Source: Oleispirillum sp963678075 (GTDB taxonomy: Bacteria; Pseudomonadota; Alphaproteobacteria; Rhodospirillales; Rhodospirillaceae). From it: a DNA stretch of 64,000 nt. Of the stretch, positions 29,106-38,686 are shown in pieces (positions within the stretch are counted from its first letter, which is position 1; every line of letters begins with the position of its first letter). The stretch is from NCBI GenBank assembly GCA_963678075.2, contig CAXXPK010000005.1, positions 62,001-126,000 on the forward strand. Direction: 5' to 3'. The position numbers and the translations under genes are program-made. The notes beneath the pieces are model-generated. The model worked only from the letters and a program-made list of their open reading frames with translations, ran no database searches and had not been told where the DNA came from.

Positions 29106-29397
29106 GCTGGGGCGAAGTCAAAATCGCGCTGTGAATTTTTCAATTTTCGTCATGATCCTCTGGATTTGCCGGGGTAAGTGTGACAAACACTCAAGGAAGC
29201 TGCGGGTGCGGTCGCGACGGTTTTCGCCGGGTTTGGCCACTCCCCAGCCTTTCGTGTGGGATTGCCCCAGGGCTGCCCACCCGTTTAGCGGAAGATAAAC
29301 GGCGGCGCCTGTTTGGTTTCGGATTTCAATGGTTTTTCGCCAGGGATGACGCCCGTGTCATGTAGCGTCCGGGCGGCGAGCAACGGGAGGATGGACT
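29106..29397. other. Intergenic region upstream of gap
   Basis: No gene is visible. It is A/T-richer in its first third and must hold the gap promoter, but I cannot pick a site with confidence. Confidence 0.4.
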
Positions 29398-30405
29398 ATG
29401 GCGGTACGGGTTGCGATTAACGGCTTTGGCAGGATTGGGCGATTGGTTTTTCGCGCTCTTGTCGAGTCGGGGCGCAAGGATCTTGAGGTCGTGGCGATCA
29501 ACGATCTTGGTTCCGCCGAGGCCAACGCACACCTCGTCAAGTACGATTCCGTGCATGGGCGTCTGGCCGAGGATGTGTCGGTCGCGGGCGACGTGATGAC
29601 GGTCGGCGCGCACAAGGTCAAGGTGGTGGCCGAGCGCGATCCGTCAAGGCTGCCGTGGAAAGACCTGGGCATCGATATTTGCCTGGAATGCACCGGCATC
29701 TTCACCGACCGCGACAAGGCGAAGGTGCATTTGGCGGCGGGCGCGAAGCGGGTTCTGGTTTCCGCGCCGTCCAATGGTGCCGACCTGACCGTGGTTTATG
29801 GCGTCAACCACGACAAGCTGACCAAGGATCACTTGGTGGTTTCCAACGCGTCGTGCACCACCAACTGCCTGGCGCCGGTGGCCTTCGTCCTCAATCAGGA
29901 ATTCGGCATCGAGCACGGTTTCATGACGACGGTGCACGCCTATACCGGCGATCAGCGGGTCGCCGATACCCTGCACAAGGATCTGCATCGCGCCCGCGCC
30001 GCCGCGGTGTCGATGATTCCGACCACTACCGGCGCGGCCAAGGCGGTCGGTCTGGTGCTGCCGGAGTTGAAGGGCAAGCTTGACGGTTCGTCGATCCGCG
30101 TGCCGACTCCGAACGTTTCGATGATCGACTTCAAGTGCGTGGTCAAGCGCGCCACCACCGCCGAGGAGGTCAACGCCGCGATCCAGAAGGCCGCCGACGG
30201 CAAGTTGAAGGGCATTCTTGGCGTTAATGACCTGCCGTTGGTGTCGATCGATTTCAACCACTGCGCCAACAGTTCGACCTTCGATCTCGGCGAGACCAAG
30301 GTGATCGAGGGGACCTTCGTGCGCATGCTGTCCTGGTACGACAACGAGTGGGGTTTCTCGAACCGCATGCTGGATACCGCCGCCGCGATCGCCAAGCTGA
30401 TCTGA
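29398..30405 (+). CDS. gap: Glyceraldehyde-3-phosphate dehydrogenase, type I
   Basis: 335 residues: Rossmann start INGFGRIGRLVFR, catalytic cysteine in SNASCTTNCLAP, and the C-terminal SWYDNEWGFSNR. Length is normal. It oxidises glyceraldehyde-3-phosphate to 1,3-bisphosphoglycerate, or works in reverse in the Calvin cycle and gluconeogenesis. It precedes pgk by 92 bases on the same strand, the usual operon order. Confidence 0.96.
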   Translation: MAVRVAINGFGRIGRLVFRALVESGRKDLEVVAINDLGSAEANAHLVKYDSVHGRLAEDVSVAGDVMTVGAHKVKVVAERDPSRLPWKDLGIDICLECTGIFTDRDKAKVHLAAGAKRVLVSAPSNGADLTVVYGVNHDKLTKDHLVVSNASCTTNCLAPVAFVLNQEFGIEHGFMTTVHAYTGDQRVADTLHKDLHRARAAAVSMIPTTTGAAKAVGLVLPELKGKLDGSSIRVPTPNVSMIDFKCVVKRATTAEEVNAAIQKAADGKLKGILGVNDLPLVSIDFNHCANSSTFDLGETKVIEGTFVRMLSWYDNEWGFSNRMLDTAAAIAKLI

Positions 30406-30497
30406 CGGCGAAGGGTTTTGAACGGTCGGGGCCGCGTCGGAAGAAGGGCGCGGCCCCGCGCGGTTGTGACGATGGGGACGAACGGAGGGGGAAGGCG

Positions 30498-31685
30498 ATG
30501 GCTTTCAAGACGCTCGATGACATCGACGTGCGCGGCAAGCGGGTGTTCGTGCGTGCCGATTTGAACGTGCCGGTGAAGGACGGCGTGGTGACGGACGAAA
30601 CGCGGATCGAACGGTCCGCGCGGACCATCGCCGAACTTCTGGATAACGGGGCGGCGGTGATCGTCGCGTCCCACTTCGGGCGACCGAAGGGGCGGGATCC
30701 GAAAATGTCCTTGAAGCCGGTGGTGGCGCCGTTGTCGGCGGCGCTGGGCGGACGGGCGGTAGGCTTCGCCGCCGATTGCGTCGGGGTCGAGGTCGAGGCG
30801 ATGGCGGCGGCGCTGCGTCCCGGCGACGTGCTGCTGCTGGAAAACCTGCGCTTCCACGAGGAAGAGGAAGCCAACGACCCGGCCTTTGCCGATGCGCTTT
30901 GCCGCCTGGCCGACATCTACATCAATGATGCGTTTTCCACCGCGCATCGGGCGCATGCCTCGACCGAGGCGATGGCGCACCGTTTGCCGTGCGCGGCGGG
31001 CCGTTTGATGCTGGCCGAATTGGACGCTCTGGCCGCGGTTCTTGAACGTCCCAGCCGCCCGGTGGTGGCGATCGTTGGCGGCTCCAAGGTCTCGTCCAAG
31101 ATCGATCTTCTGGGCAACCTTGTCGAGAAGGTGGATGTGCTGGTGATCGGCGGCGCGATGGCCAACACCTTTTTGGCGGCGCACGGCCATGGGGTTGGTA
31201 AGTCGTTGTGCGAACACGATATGCTGGACACAGCGCGCGAGGTTCTGAAAATCGCCGCCGACAAGGGGTGCGCGGTGGTGCTGCCGGTCGATGTGGTGGT
31301 GGCCGCCGCCTTCGCCGAGGGGTTGCCCGCCACCACCGTCGGGGTCAATGCGGTGCCGTCGGATCAGATGATTCTGGACATCGGGCCGGTTTCGGTGCGC
31401 ACTGTGGTGAATCGCCTTGCGGAAAGCCGGACCTTGCTGTGGAACGGGCCGTTCGGCGCCTTCGAGATCAGGCCCTTCGACGCCGGGACCAATGGTGTCG
31501 CGCGCGGGGCCGCCGACTTGACGGAAAAGGGCGTTCTGGTGTCGGTGGCGGGGGGTGGCGATACCGTCGCAGCCTTGTCGTCCGCCGGGGTGGTGGATGC
31601 GCTGACCTATGTTTCGACGGCGGGCGGCGCGTTCCTGGAATGGTTGGAAGGTAAATCGTTGCCGGGGGTTGCCGCCCTCGGTTGA
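30498..31685 (+). CDS. pgk: Phosphoglycerate kinase
   Basis: 395 residues with RADLNVPVKDG, the substrate-binding ASHFGRPKG, and the nucleotide-binding C-terminal domain ending in AGGGDTVAAL and STAGGAFLEWLEGK. It makes ATP from 1,3-bisphosphoglycerate, or runs in reverse during carbon fixation. ATG 30498 has a strong purine-rich ribosome site (GGAGGGGGAAGG) immediately upstream. Confidence 0.96.
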   Translation: MAFKTLDDIDVRGKRVFVRADLNVPVKDGVVTDETRIERSARTIAELLDNGAAVIVASHFGRPKGRDPKMSLKPVVAPLSAALGGRAVGFAADCVGVEVEAMAAALRPGDVLLLENLRFHEEEEANDPAFADALCRLADIYINDAFSTAHRAHASTEAMAHRLPCAAGRLMLAELDALAAVLERPSRPVVAIVGGSKVSSKIDLLGNLVEKVDVLVIGGAMANTFLAAHGHGVGKSLCEHDMLDTAREVLKIAADKGCAVVLPVDVVVAAAFAEGLPATTVGVNAVPSDQMILDIGPVSVRTVVNRLAESRTLLWNGPFGAFEIRPFDAGTNGVARGAADLTEKGVLVSVAGGGDTVAALSSAGVVDALTYVSTAGGAFLEWLEGKSLPGVAALG

Positions 31686-31818
31686 GGGGGCCGCCGCTGG
31701 ACGCCGCTGGACGCCGCCGAATGCGCCGATCCCGCGGTTACCGTGGTGAGGAAACCGTTGGGCCAGAAGACTCCACGCGATCCGGTCGCCGCCCTGGCGG
31801 AACGTCTGGAGGGCACCA

Positions 31819-32256
31819 ATCATCAGCCCCCAGACCTTTCTTGCGACGGACTATCTGAACCATTTCAATGAAGTGGTAATGCTGCTGGGGATGTTGGGCG
31901 ACGTGCCGGAAATGTTCGAGGACATTGCCGCATGGGCGCCCAAGACCCATGCCGAGCATTTTCGCGACAGCAGCTTTTCCGACCGCGACGTGGCGATCGC
32001 CGCCCATGAAATGGCTCCGGCGCGGTATCGCGTTCCCTTCGACGACACCACCGCCCAGGAGAACGAGGTGGTGCGGCGGGCGGTGGTCGCGATTGCCCAT
32101 GCGATCGAGAATGACGATACGGCGCGCGCCGCGATGTTGGGAGAGAACGCCTCAAGAGTTTTGCAGAAACTGATCGATGTCGCGTCCGGCATCATTCACG
32201 GCTCGGAAAAGGGGATGTCCCAGGCGGAAGTCGATATCTTTATCGACGAGCCGTGA
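31819..32256 (+). CDS. Conserved protein of unknown function; normal start codon missing
   Basis: The frame reads (I)ISPQTFLATDYLNHFNEVVML to HGSEKGMSQAEVDIFIDEP. Alphaproteobacterial relatives, as I recall them, begin Met-Ile-Ser-Pro-Gln, which would place the start at 31819, where the codon is ATC. The first usual start codon is GTG 31873, which would remove 18 conserved residues. About 145 residues in full, helical, no signal peptide. Either the start codon has mutated or one base is wrong. Confidence 0.6.
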   Translation: MISPQTFLATDYLNHFNEVVMLLGMLGDVPEMFEDIAAWAPKTHAEHFRDSSFSDRDVAIAAHEMAPARYRVPFDDTTAQENEVVRRAVVAIAHAIENDDTARAAMLGENASRVLQKLIDVASGIIHGSEKGMSQAEVDIFIDEP

Positions 32257-32466
32257 TCTCGAGGTTAAATAAAACCGCCGGAAAGGCATGTCCCGTGTCA
32301 TTCTCGGTTGTCGCCGGTTAAGGCTTTGGATACACTGCGGCGAGTGGAGTCTCGGGGCGTGGGGGTTTGCGTCGATGCGGGACTTGCCGATTACGTTATT
32401 TCAGGGATACCGACATCGGAGCGGGCGGTACGCTCGGGGATCATACAAAAAAGGTAGTTCGGGACG

Positions 32467-33582
32467 ATGGCCTTCTCGCAAATCCGTGCTTTGTTGATGG
32501 GCTCCGCCTTGCTTCTGGGTGGTTGCTCCTTCTCCTCCGATTCCTTGTTCCCGTCGTTGGGAGGAGGGGATTCATCGTCTCCGGATGCTGCCGGGGCGCC
32601 TTCGGGTGCCAGAGGGCCGGCCTTGGGGACGACCAGCTTTGAACCCGGACCGGTCACTCCGGGGGCGCCGACCGGCACCTTCGTTGGTCATAAGGTGCAG
32701 GCCTTTCGCGGCGATCTGACCGCCTTGAAGGCGATCATCAGCCAGCGTAACGCCGCTTTGCAGACCTTGCGCGCCCAGACCGCGCGGTCGGCGGCCTCCT
32801 ACCATGAACTGGTTGGCGCCATCAACGCGCGGCTGCAGGTTGGCTCGACTCCCGGCAATCCGATTTTGGTTGCCAACCGGCGCAAGGCGCAGGAGTTGAT
32901 GAATGGCATGAATGCCGACGTCGCCAAGCTCAGTCAGCTTTCCACCGAGGTTTTCTCGGACTCGGCGATGGCCGCCTATCTTCTGGATTCGGTGCGGGCG
33001 TCTTATTCGCTTTCCGGCGCGATCGAGGAAGATCATCGTCAGCTGCGCGTGCTTGAGGACGACACCAACCAGACCGTGGTTCTGATCGAGCGGCTATTGA
33101 AGGAGCTCAACGCCGACATCTCGCGGCAGCAGCAATACATCGCCGGCGAACGTTCCAACCTGAACGTCCTTTCCGCCTCGGTGCAGAGCGGCCAGATGTA
33201 CGGCAACGGGGCTGCCGGATTGTCCGGCCGATCGACCTCCGATGCGACGCCGATGCGCCTGAACACGGCGGATCTGGGCGATCGCCGCCCCCTGGTGGTG
33301 ATCCGCTTCGACCGAGCCAACGTCTCGTACGAACAGGCGCTCTATCAGGCGCTCAGCCAGACTCTGAACCGTCGTCCGGACGCGCGTTTCGATCTGGTGG
33401 CGGTGTCGCCGAACGCGGTGTCGCCGGGACAGACCGCGCTGGGCTCCAACTCGGCTCGCCGCAATGCCGAAAGCGTGATGCGTTCGCTGGCCGGCATGGG
33501 GCTGCCTGCGGATCGCGTCGAGTTGTCGGCGATGACCAGCGCCCAGGTGCGTGGCAACGAAGTGCACCTCTACCTGCGTTGA
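32467..33582 (+). CDS. Lipoprotein with long helical region and OmpA-like C-terminal fold
   Basis: 371 residues. A lipoprotein signal with lipobox LLGGC (Cys about 20) is followed by a Ser/Gly/Pro-rich linker, a long helical middle (about 75-235) and a C-terminal domain (about 275-371) with VVIRFDRANVSYEQAL and ASVMRSLAGMGLPADRVEL-like spacing that resembles OmpA-type domains. It is probably an envelope protein; no specific role can be given. Confidence 0.72.
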   Translation: MAFSQIRALLMGSALLLGGCSFSSDSLFPSLGGGDSSSPDAAGAPSGARGPALGTTSFEPGPVTPGAPTGTFVGHKVQAFRGDLTALKAIISQRNAALQTLRAQTARSAASYHELVGAINARLQVGSTPGNPILVANRRKAQELMNGMNADVAKLSQLSTEVFSDSAMAAYLLDSVRASYSLSGAIEEDHRQLRVLEDDTNQTVVLIERLLKELNADISRQQQYIAGERSNLNVLSASVQSGQMYGNGAAGLSGRSTSDATPMRLNTADLGDRRPLVVIRFDRANVSYEQALYQALSQTLNRRPDARFDLVAVSPNAVSPGQTALGSNSARRNAESVMRSLAGMGLPADRVELSAMTSAQVRGNEVHLYLR

Positions 33583-33676
33583 GCCTTTCCCGGCGGCCTT
33601 GCCGCGCGGAGACCAAGTTTGAGAACGGTGCCCTTGGGCGCCGTTTTCGTTATGGTGACGGTTTGGGGGGCCGCCC

Positions 33677-34192
33677 ATGGCCGAGAAACACAACCACGGG
33701 GGTGGGTGCGTGGCGGACAAGGATTATACCGGCAGCGGGTACATGAGCCTTTCCTGGGACATGTTTCACCGCGATGCCCGCTTTCTGGCGGCGAAGTTGT
33801 TGAAACGCGGCCCCTTTGCGGGCATTGTCGCGATCACGCGCGGAGGTTTGGTGCCGGCGGCGGTGGTGGCGCGCGAGCTCAATCTTCGGCTGGTCGATAC
33901 CCTTTGCATGGCCAGCTACGACGACCGCGTTCAGGGCAGTGGCGCTTCGGTGCTGAAAGTGCCGCCCGGCGATGGTTCCGGCCTGCTGGTGATCGATGAT
34001 CTGGTGGATTCGGGGCGAACCGGCAAGGCGGTGCGCGATCTTTTGCCAAGGGCTTATTTCGCCACCGTTTATGCCAAGCCGCAGGGCCAGGCGGTGGTGG
34101 ATGACTTCGTGGTTTCGGTGGATCAGGGAGTCTGGCTGCTGTTCCCCTGGGATGCCGAGATGCAACCCGCGCTACCGCTGGCTGGAGCATAG
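33677..34192 (+). CDS. gpt: Xanthine phosphoribosyltransferase
   Basis: 171 residues: phosphoribosyltransferase fold with ITRGGLVPAA and the PRPP-binding motif LLVIDDLVDSG. The short hydrophobic C-terminus ending WLLFPWDAE is characteristic of the Gpt subfamily, which salvages xanthine and guanine. ATG 33677 gives a His/Gly-rich N-terminal extension; a later start is possible, because the conserved part begins about residue 22. Confidence 0.85.
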   Translation: MAEKHNHGGGCVADKDYTGSGYMSLSWDMFHRDARFLAAKLLKRGPFAGIVAITRGGLVPAAVVARELNLRLVDTLCMASYDDRVQGSGASVLKVPPGDGSGLLVIDDLVDSGRTGKAVRDLLPRAYFATVYAKPQGQAVVDDFVVSVDQGVWLLFPWDAEMQPALPLAGA

Positions 34193-34488
34193 GAACGGGG
34201 GCGGCTCATGAAAAACCGGGCTGACCTTGGGGAAAAGCCGGCCTGGGCGAAGGGAAACAACGAATTCGGCGGCCATATCTGGACGGACAAACCGCCGCAT
34301 TCGCCAAGGCCGGTCGCCCAGCCTTGGCGGCGAAGGTGCATGGGTTCGCCGTATTGCGCATTGCGATCCGTCAATTTTGATGCCGCTCTTCACGAATTAT
34401 TTCAATCTTGAAAAATCCGTGAACGTGAACGGAAAAAAGTACTTGCATAGGTTTTGGGGCGTTGGTACATAGGCGCCTCACCGCTTGC
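34193..34488. other. Intergenic region before tRNA-Asp
   Basis: About 300 bases without a convincing gene. The last 110 bases are A/T-richer and should carry the tRNA-Asp promoter. Confidence 0.4.
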
Positions 34489-34565
34489 GGGGGTGTAGCT
34501 CAGCTGGTTAGAGTGCCGGCCTGTCACGCCGGAGGTCGCGGGTTCGAGCCCCGTCACTCCCGCCA
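34489..34565 (+). tRNA. tRNA-Asp (GTC)
   Basis: 77 bases with a seven-pair acceptor stem (GGGGGTG with CACTCCC, one G-T pair), D-stem GCTC, anticodon loop CTGTCAC with anticodon GTC, TTCGAGCCC T-arm and encoded CCA. Confidence 0.96.
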
Positions 34566-34601
34566 TTCTTTCCGAAAGGGAAGCCGCCGCGGATGAAAAT
34601 G

Positions 34602-34637
34602 AAAAAAGCGGATCGTCATGACGATCCGCTTTTTTTG
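34602..34637. terminator. Bidirectional intrinsic terminator
   Basis: A perfect palindromic stem AGCGGATCGTCATGACGATC continued by CGCT, with A6 before and T7 after. It ends both the tRNA-Asp transcript and the convergent rquA transcript. Confidence 0.9.
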
Positions 34638-34658
34638 TCGTTCCGCGAAAGGGGGCGG

Positions 34659-35432
34659 TCAGGGCGCTTTGCGCACCGCGACGATCTTCTGGTACAGGCC
34701 GCCGAAGCTGGTGGATTTGCTCCAGGTGAACTGAGCGCGGCGATCCGGCGTCGCGTAATCGGCGATTTCGTGCTTCCACAGGGCGAAGGTGAAGGGTTCC
34801 AGCGTCCACGCGATGAAGGCCATGATCGGCCACAACGGCTGCCACCACGCCATCTTGTGATAATCGATGAAGATCGCCTTGCCGCCCTGATCGACTTCGT
34901 CGAGCAGGCGGCCGACGATCGCGGTCTTGTAGTCTTCGGGCACTTCGTGCAGCAGCAGGAAGCTCAGCGCCACGTCGTAGGGCCCCTTGATCGGATCGGC
35001 GGCGTTGGCGCGGCGCACGAACAGGTTCTTCAGGCCGTGTTCCTGGCGCTTCTTGCGCACGCCGAACAGCTGGATCGATGAAATGTCGGAGATCGTTACC
35101 GGTCCGGGGGCCGCCTTGCGCGCCATGTCGATGCAAAAATGACCGTAGACGCTGGCGGGCATGTAGACGCGGTCGCCGGGCTTGATTTCGTCGAGCACGC
35201 TTTTCATCAGGGGCTGGTCCTGGAACCACAGGATCAGGGTGACCACCCACTGGTGATCGAACACCTTGCGCACATGACGCCCGACGTAAGCCCAGGTATA
35301 GATTTCGCGCAGGTAGCGGGGAACCGGCAGACGCCAATGTTCGCGCGTCGCATGGGATTCGCGCCCGGCTTCATTCGGCGTGCCGTTTTCCAGCGGACTC
35401 GTGACATCGGACAACAGTGGACGGGCGTCCAT
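34659..35432 (-). CDS. rquA: Rhodoquinone biosynthesis methyltransferase-like protein
   Basis: 257 residues. The N-terminal VPRYLREIYTWAYVGRHV and the VVTLILW segment are the distinctive RquA start. The SAM-binding-like core has VYGHF, DISSIQLFG and LSFLLLHEVPEDYK, then IFIDYHKM. RquA converts ubiquinone to rhodoquinone, used in anaerobic fumarate respiration. The coq10-like gene lies just upstream on the same strand, consistent with quinone metabolism. Related UbiE-type methyltransferases are the alternative, but the N-terminal pattern favours RquA. Confidence 0.78.
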   Translation of the reverse strand: MDARPLLSDVTSPLENGTPNEAGRESHATREHWRLPVPRYLREIYTWAYVGRHVRKVFDHQWVVTLILWFQDQPLMKSVLDEIKPGDRVYMPASVYGHFCIDMARKAAPGPVTISDISSIQLFGVRKKRQEHGLKNLFVRRANAADPIKGPYDVALSFLLLHEVPEDYKTAIVGRLLDEVDQGGKAIFIDYHKMAWWQPLWPIMAFIAWTLEPFTFALWKHEIADYATPDRRAQFTWSKSTSFGGLYQKIVAVRKAP

Positions 35433-35603
35433 GGTGGAGAACCTCCTGTCGGGGGACTTTCATGATGGAAGCGGCACGATCCGACCATGCCGCGATGCCC
35501 CCCCATGCGGACAGGTGTTTTGCCGTGCAAGCCAGAGCCGCCGATCGAACGTTGAAAAACGTCATGCGACGATGCTCGAAAAAAACTGCACTTTAGTAGC
35601 GGT

Positions 35604-36041
35604 TCAGGCGCGTCGAGGCAAGATTTCTCTTGCGCGGTGTTCGAAGGCCGCGATCATCGCCTCGACATCGTCGGGACCGAAGCGGTTCAGCAATGCCTGA
35701 AGCGTGCGCGAACGCATCTCGCACAGGAATTCCATGCTGACGAAGCTTCCCGTCTCCTGTCGGCGGAAACGCCACTGGATGCTCAGGCGGCGAAAAGGCG
35801 GGTAGTTGGCGGCGACGTCGATCACCTCGAATGGTTGCAGCGTGGTTACGGTTCGGAAGTTTTGCCGCAAGAATCGCATCCGCACCGTCTGGTCAGTGCC
35901 ATAGGTGTTATCACCGCGCGCCACGACGCGCGCGGTGATCCAGCCGGGAACGAACTCTGGATAAAGCTCGACGTCGGCGACCAAGTCGAAGACATCCTCG
36001 ACCGCGAATGGCAGTGGTCTGTGCACGGCGTATCGGAACAT
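35604..36041 (-). CDS. COQ10-like ubiquinone-binding START-domain protein
   Basis: 145 residues: HRPLPFAVEDVFDLVADVELYPEFVPGW is the classic polyketide cyclase/START start of the Coq10/RatA family, and the remaining beta-helix-grip pattern is present. Coq10 proteins bind ubiquinone and help its delivery; the bacterial relative RatA has been described as acting on ribosomes. Proximity to rquA favours the quinone role. ATG 36041 fits the family start. Confidence 0.85.
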   Translation of the reverse strand: MFRYAVHRPLPFAVEDVFDLVADVELYPEFVPGWITARVVARGDNTYGTDQTVRMRFLRQNFRTVTTLQPFEVIDVAANYPPFRRLSIQWRFRRQETGSFVSMEFLCEMRSRTLQALLNRFGPDDVEAMIAAFEHRAREILPRRA

Positions 36042-36132
36042 CGGCGCCCCCGCGATGTGTCTTTGCCCGCGCCTATCCTGGGCCGGAAGGGTGGGAAACG
36101 GCAATCGAAGTTTGCCCGAATGGGCGGGGCGC

Positions 36133-36285
36133 TCAGGCCGCTTCCCCCGTCGCCCCCCCCGATTCGACCGGCCCGCCGATTTCCTTCGGTGCGGACAAGA
36201 TGACATCAAGAATGTCATCGGCGGAGCGGGCGCGACCGTTGCGTCCACCGGACGCAGGGGCCTTGGATACGATAAAAATCGGCAT
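36133..36285 (-). CDS. Possible small protein of unknown function
   Basis: 50 codons from ATG 36285, with AGGA close upstream, between coq10 and prfC. It starts PIFIVSKAPASGG and contains a short helix SADDILDVILSA. No family is recognised and it could be chance. It is listed because the 36042-36436 interval holds nothing else. Confidence 0.3.
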   Translation of the reverse strand: MPIFIVSKAPASGGRNGRARSADDILDVILSAPKEIGGPVESGGATGEAA

Positions 36286-36436
36286 GGTCCTGGTCCCCCG
36301 TTTATGATTGGCGCCATGGGTGTGGGGTGCCTGGCGTTGATTTCTCCTTGCCGTGGGGCGCGAAAATACCGACATTCCGCCAGACGAAGCGAACCGGGGC
36401 GATGCGCTGCCGGATTTTTCAGGATTTTGCGTGCCG

Positions 36437-38029
36437 ATGTCCGATGCGATCGATGCCGTGAACAAGCGGCGGACCTTTGCGATCATTTCCCACCCCGACG
36501 CGGGCAAGACGACGCTGACCGAAAAGCTGTTGCTGTTCGGAGGCGCGATCCAGGCCGCCGGGGCGGTCAAGGCGCGCGGCGATGCCAGGCGGGCGCGGTC
36601 CGACTGGATGAAGGTGGAACAGGAACGCGGCATCTCGGTCGCGTCCTCGGTGATGACCTTCGACTTCGGCGGTTGCGTCTTCAACCTGCTGGACACCCCG
36701 GGTCACGAGGACTTTTCCGAGGACACCTATCGCACCCTGACCGCTGTCGATTCGGCGGTGATGGTGATCGACGCCGCCAAGGGCATCGAGGAACAGACCC
36801 GCAAGCTGTTAGAGGTCTGCCGCCTGCGCGATGTGCCGATCATCACCTTCATCAACAAGATGGACCGCGAGGCCCGCGACCCCTTCGACCTGTTGGATGA
36901 AATCGAGCAGGCCTTGGCGTTGGATGTGACGCCCGCGTCGTGGCCGATCGGCATGGGGCGCGATTTTCTGGGATGCTATGACTTGTTGCGGGATCGTCTG
37001 GCGCTGTTGCATCGCAAGGGGCGCGGCGATCTGCCCGAGGATGGCGAGGTTTGCGAAGGCCTTGAAGACGCCAAGCTGGATGCGTTGCTGCCCGACTACG
37101 CCGTCGCCACCCTGCGCGAGCAGGTGGATATGGCGCGCGGTTTGTGTCCGGATTTCAATCTTGAATCCTATCGCGGCGGCCATTTGACGCCGGTCTTCTT
37201 TGGTAGCGCCATTAACAATTTCGGGGTGCGCGAGCTTCTTCAGGGGCTGTCCTCCTATGCCCCCAGTCCGCGCCCGCAACCAGCCAGCCCGCGCGCCGTC
37301 GATCCGACGGAAGACAAGCTGTCGGGGTTCGTCTTTAAGATTCAGGCGAACATGGATCCCAAGCACCGCGACCGCATCGCCTTCGTCCGCTTGGCCTCCG
37401 GCCATTTCCAACGCGGCATGAAGGTTAGGCACGTGCGCTCGGGCAAGACCTTGAACCTGCACAATCCGGTGCTGTTCCTGGCGCAGGACCGCGAACTGGC
37501 CGAGGAAGCCTGGGCCGGCGATATCATCGGCATCCCCAATCACGGCAACCTGCGGATCGGCGATGCGATTTCCGAGGGCGAGGATCTGCGCTTCGTCGGC
37601 ATTCCCAGTTTCGCGTCGGAACTGCTGCAAAAGGTCCGCGCCCTCGACCCCCTGAAGGGCAAGCACCTGGGCCGTGCCTTGCAACAACTGGCGGAGGAAG
37701 GCGCGGCGGCGGTGTTCAAGCCACGGATCGGCGCCGACTGGATCGTCGGCGTGGTCGGGCCGTTGCAGTTCGAGGTGATGGCCGACCGCATCCGCACCGA
37801 ATACGACGTGCCGGTGGCGTTCGAAGCCACGCAGCTTTACACCGCGCGCTGGGTGGCCGCCGACGACCCGCTGTTGATGAAGCGGTTCATCGATGCCAAC
37901 GGCACGGCGCTGGCAGACGATCATGACGGACATCTGGTGTTCCTGGCGCGCAATGCCTGGCATCTGGGCAAGGCCGAGGAGGAATTTCCGGGGGTCCGCT
38001 TTCTCAAGACGAAAGAGACCAACGAATGA
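36437..38029 (+). CDS. prfC: Peptide chain release factor 3
   Basis: 530 residues: GTPase motifs SHPDAGKTTLTEK, DTPGHEDFSEDT and NKMDREARDP, then the elongation-factor-like domains to the end. RF3 recycles RF1/RF2 from the ribosome after termination. ATG 36437 begins the conserved sequence; GTG 36431 has a better-spaced AGGA and would add two residues. The stop overlaps the start of gmhB as ATGA. Confidence 0.93.
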   Translation: MSDAIDAVNKRRTFAIISHPDAGKTTLTEKLLLFGGAIQAAGAVKARGDARRARSDWMKVEQERGISVASSVMTFDFGGCVFNLLDTPGHEDFSEDTYRTLTAVDSAVMVIDAAKGIEEQTRKLLEVCRLRDVPIITFINKMDREARDPFDLLDEIEQALALDVTPASWPIGMGRDFLGCYDLLRDRLALLHRKGRGDLPEDGEVCEGLEDAKLDALLPDYAVATLREQVDMARGLCPDFNLESYRGGHLTPVFFGSAINNFGVRELLQGLSSYAPSPRPQPASPRAVDPTEDKLSGFVFKIQANMDPKHRDRIAFVRLASGHFQRGMKVRHVRSGKTLNLHNPVLFLAQDRELAEEAWAGDIIGIPNHGNLRIGDAISEGEDLRFVGIPSFASELLQKVRALDPLKGKHLGRALQQLAEEGAAAVFKPRIGADWIVGVVGPLQFEVMADRIRTEYDVPVAFEATQLYTARWVAADDPLLMKRFIDANGTALADDHDGHLVFLARNAWHLGKAEEEFPGVRFLKTKETNE

Positions 38030-38580
38030 CCGCCCCGCGCGCGGCGGTGTTGTTGGACCGCGACGGCACGGTCAATGTCGAGCGCAACTACCTGTCCGAC
38101 CCCGATGGGGTGGAACTGCTGCCTGGCGTCGCCGCCGGGCTGCGCCGTTTGCGGGTGGCGGGCTATGCCCTGGTCGTGTTGACCAACCAGTCGGGGCTGG
38201 CGCGCGGTTACTTCATGCCCGCGCGGTTGGAGGAAATCCATGCGCGCCTGCGTGCCTTACTGGCTGCCGAGGGGATCGTCCTGGATGGCATCTACGTTTG
38301 TCCGCACGGCCTGGACGATGCCTGCGATTGCCGTAAGCCGTTGCCGGGTCTGGCGTATCGGGCCGCCACCGAGCTTGGCCTCGACCTTTCCCGGAGCGTG
38401 ATGATCGGCGACAAGGTCACCGACGTCGGCCTGGGCCGTGCGATCGGCGCGCGCACCGTGTTGGTGCGGACCGGCCACGGCGCGGTCGAGGAAGCCGTCG
38501 CCGCGCCCCTGGCCGATTTCGTCGCCGACGATCTGGAAAAGGCGGCGGATTGGATCGTTCTGGGCGAAGTGAAGGGCTGA
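38026..38580 (+). CDS. gmhB: D,D-heptose 1,7-bisphosphate phosphatase
   Basis: 184 residues with HAD motif LLDRDGTVN, TNQSGLARGYF, a zinc loop (CPHGLDDACDCRKP) and IGDKVTD. GmhB removes the 7-phosphate in ADP-heptose synthesis for lipopolysaccharide inner core. It overlaps prfC and is followed by a small membrane-protein gene, manC and gmhA, so the region serves surface-polysaccharide precursors. Confidence 0.92.
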   Translation: MTAPRAAVLLDRDGTVNVERNYLSDPDGVELLPGVAAGLRRLRVAGYALVVLTNQSGLARGYFMPARLEEIHARLRALLAAEGIVLDGIYVCPHGLDDACDCRKPLPGLAYRAATELGLDLSRSVMIGDKVTDVGLGRAIGARTVLVRTGHGAVEEAVAAPLADFVADDLEKAADWIVLGEVKG

Positions 38581-38686
38581 CTTCTTCTCCGGATGTGCTA
38601 TAGCCCGAAGCGGGGAGATACCCGCGCCGGGGTTGGCGCGGTTCGGAGCGGGCTGGCATGGAGACTTGGCATAAGGTTCAAGGACG

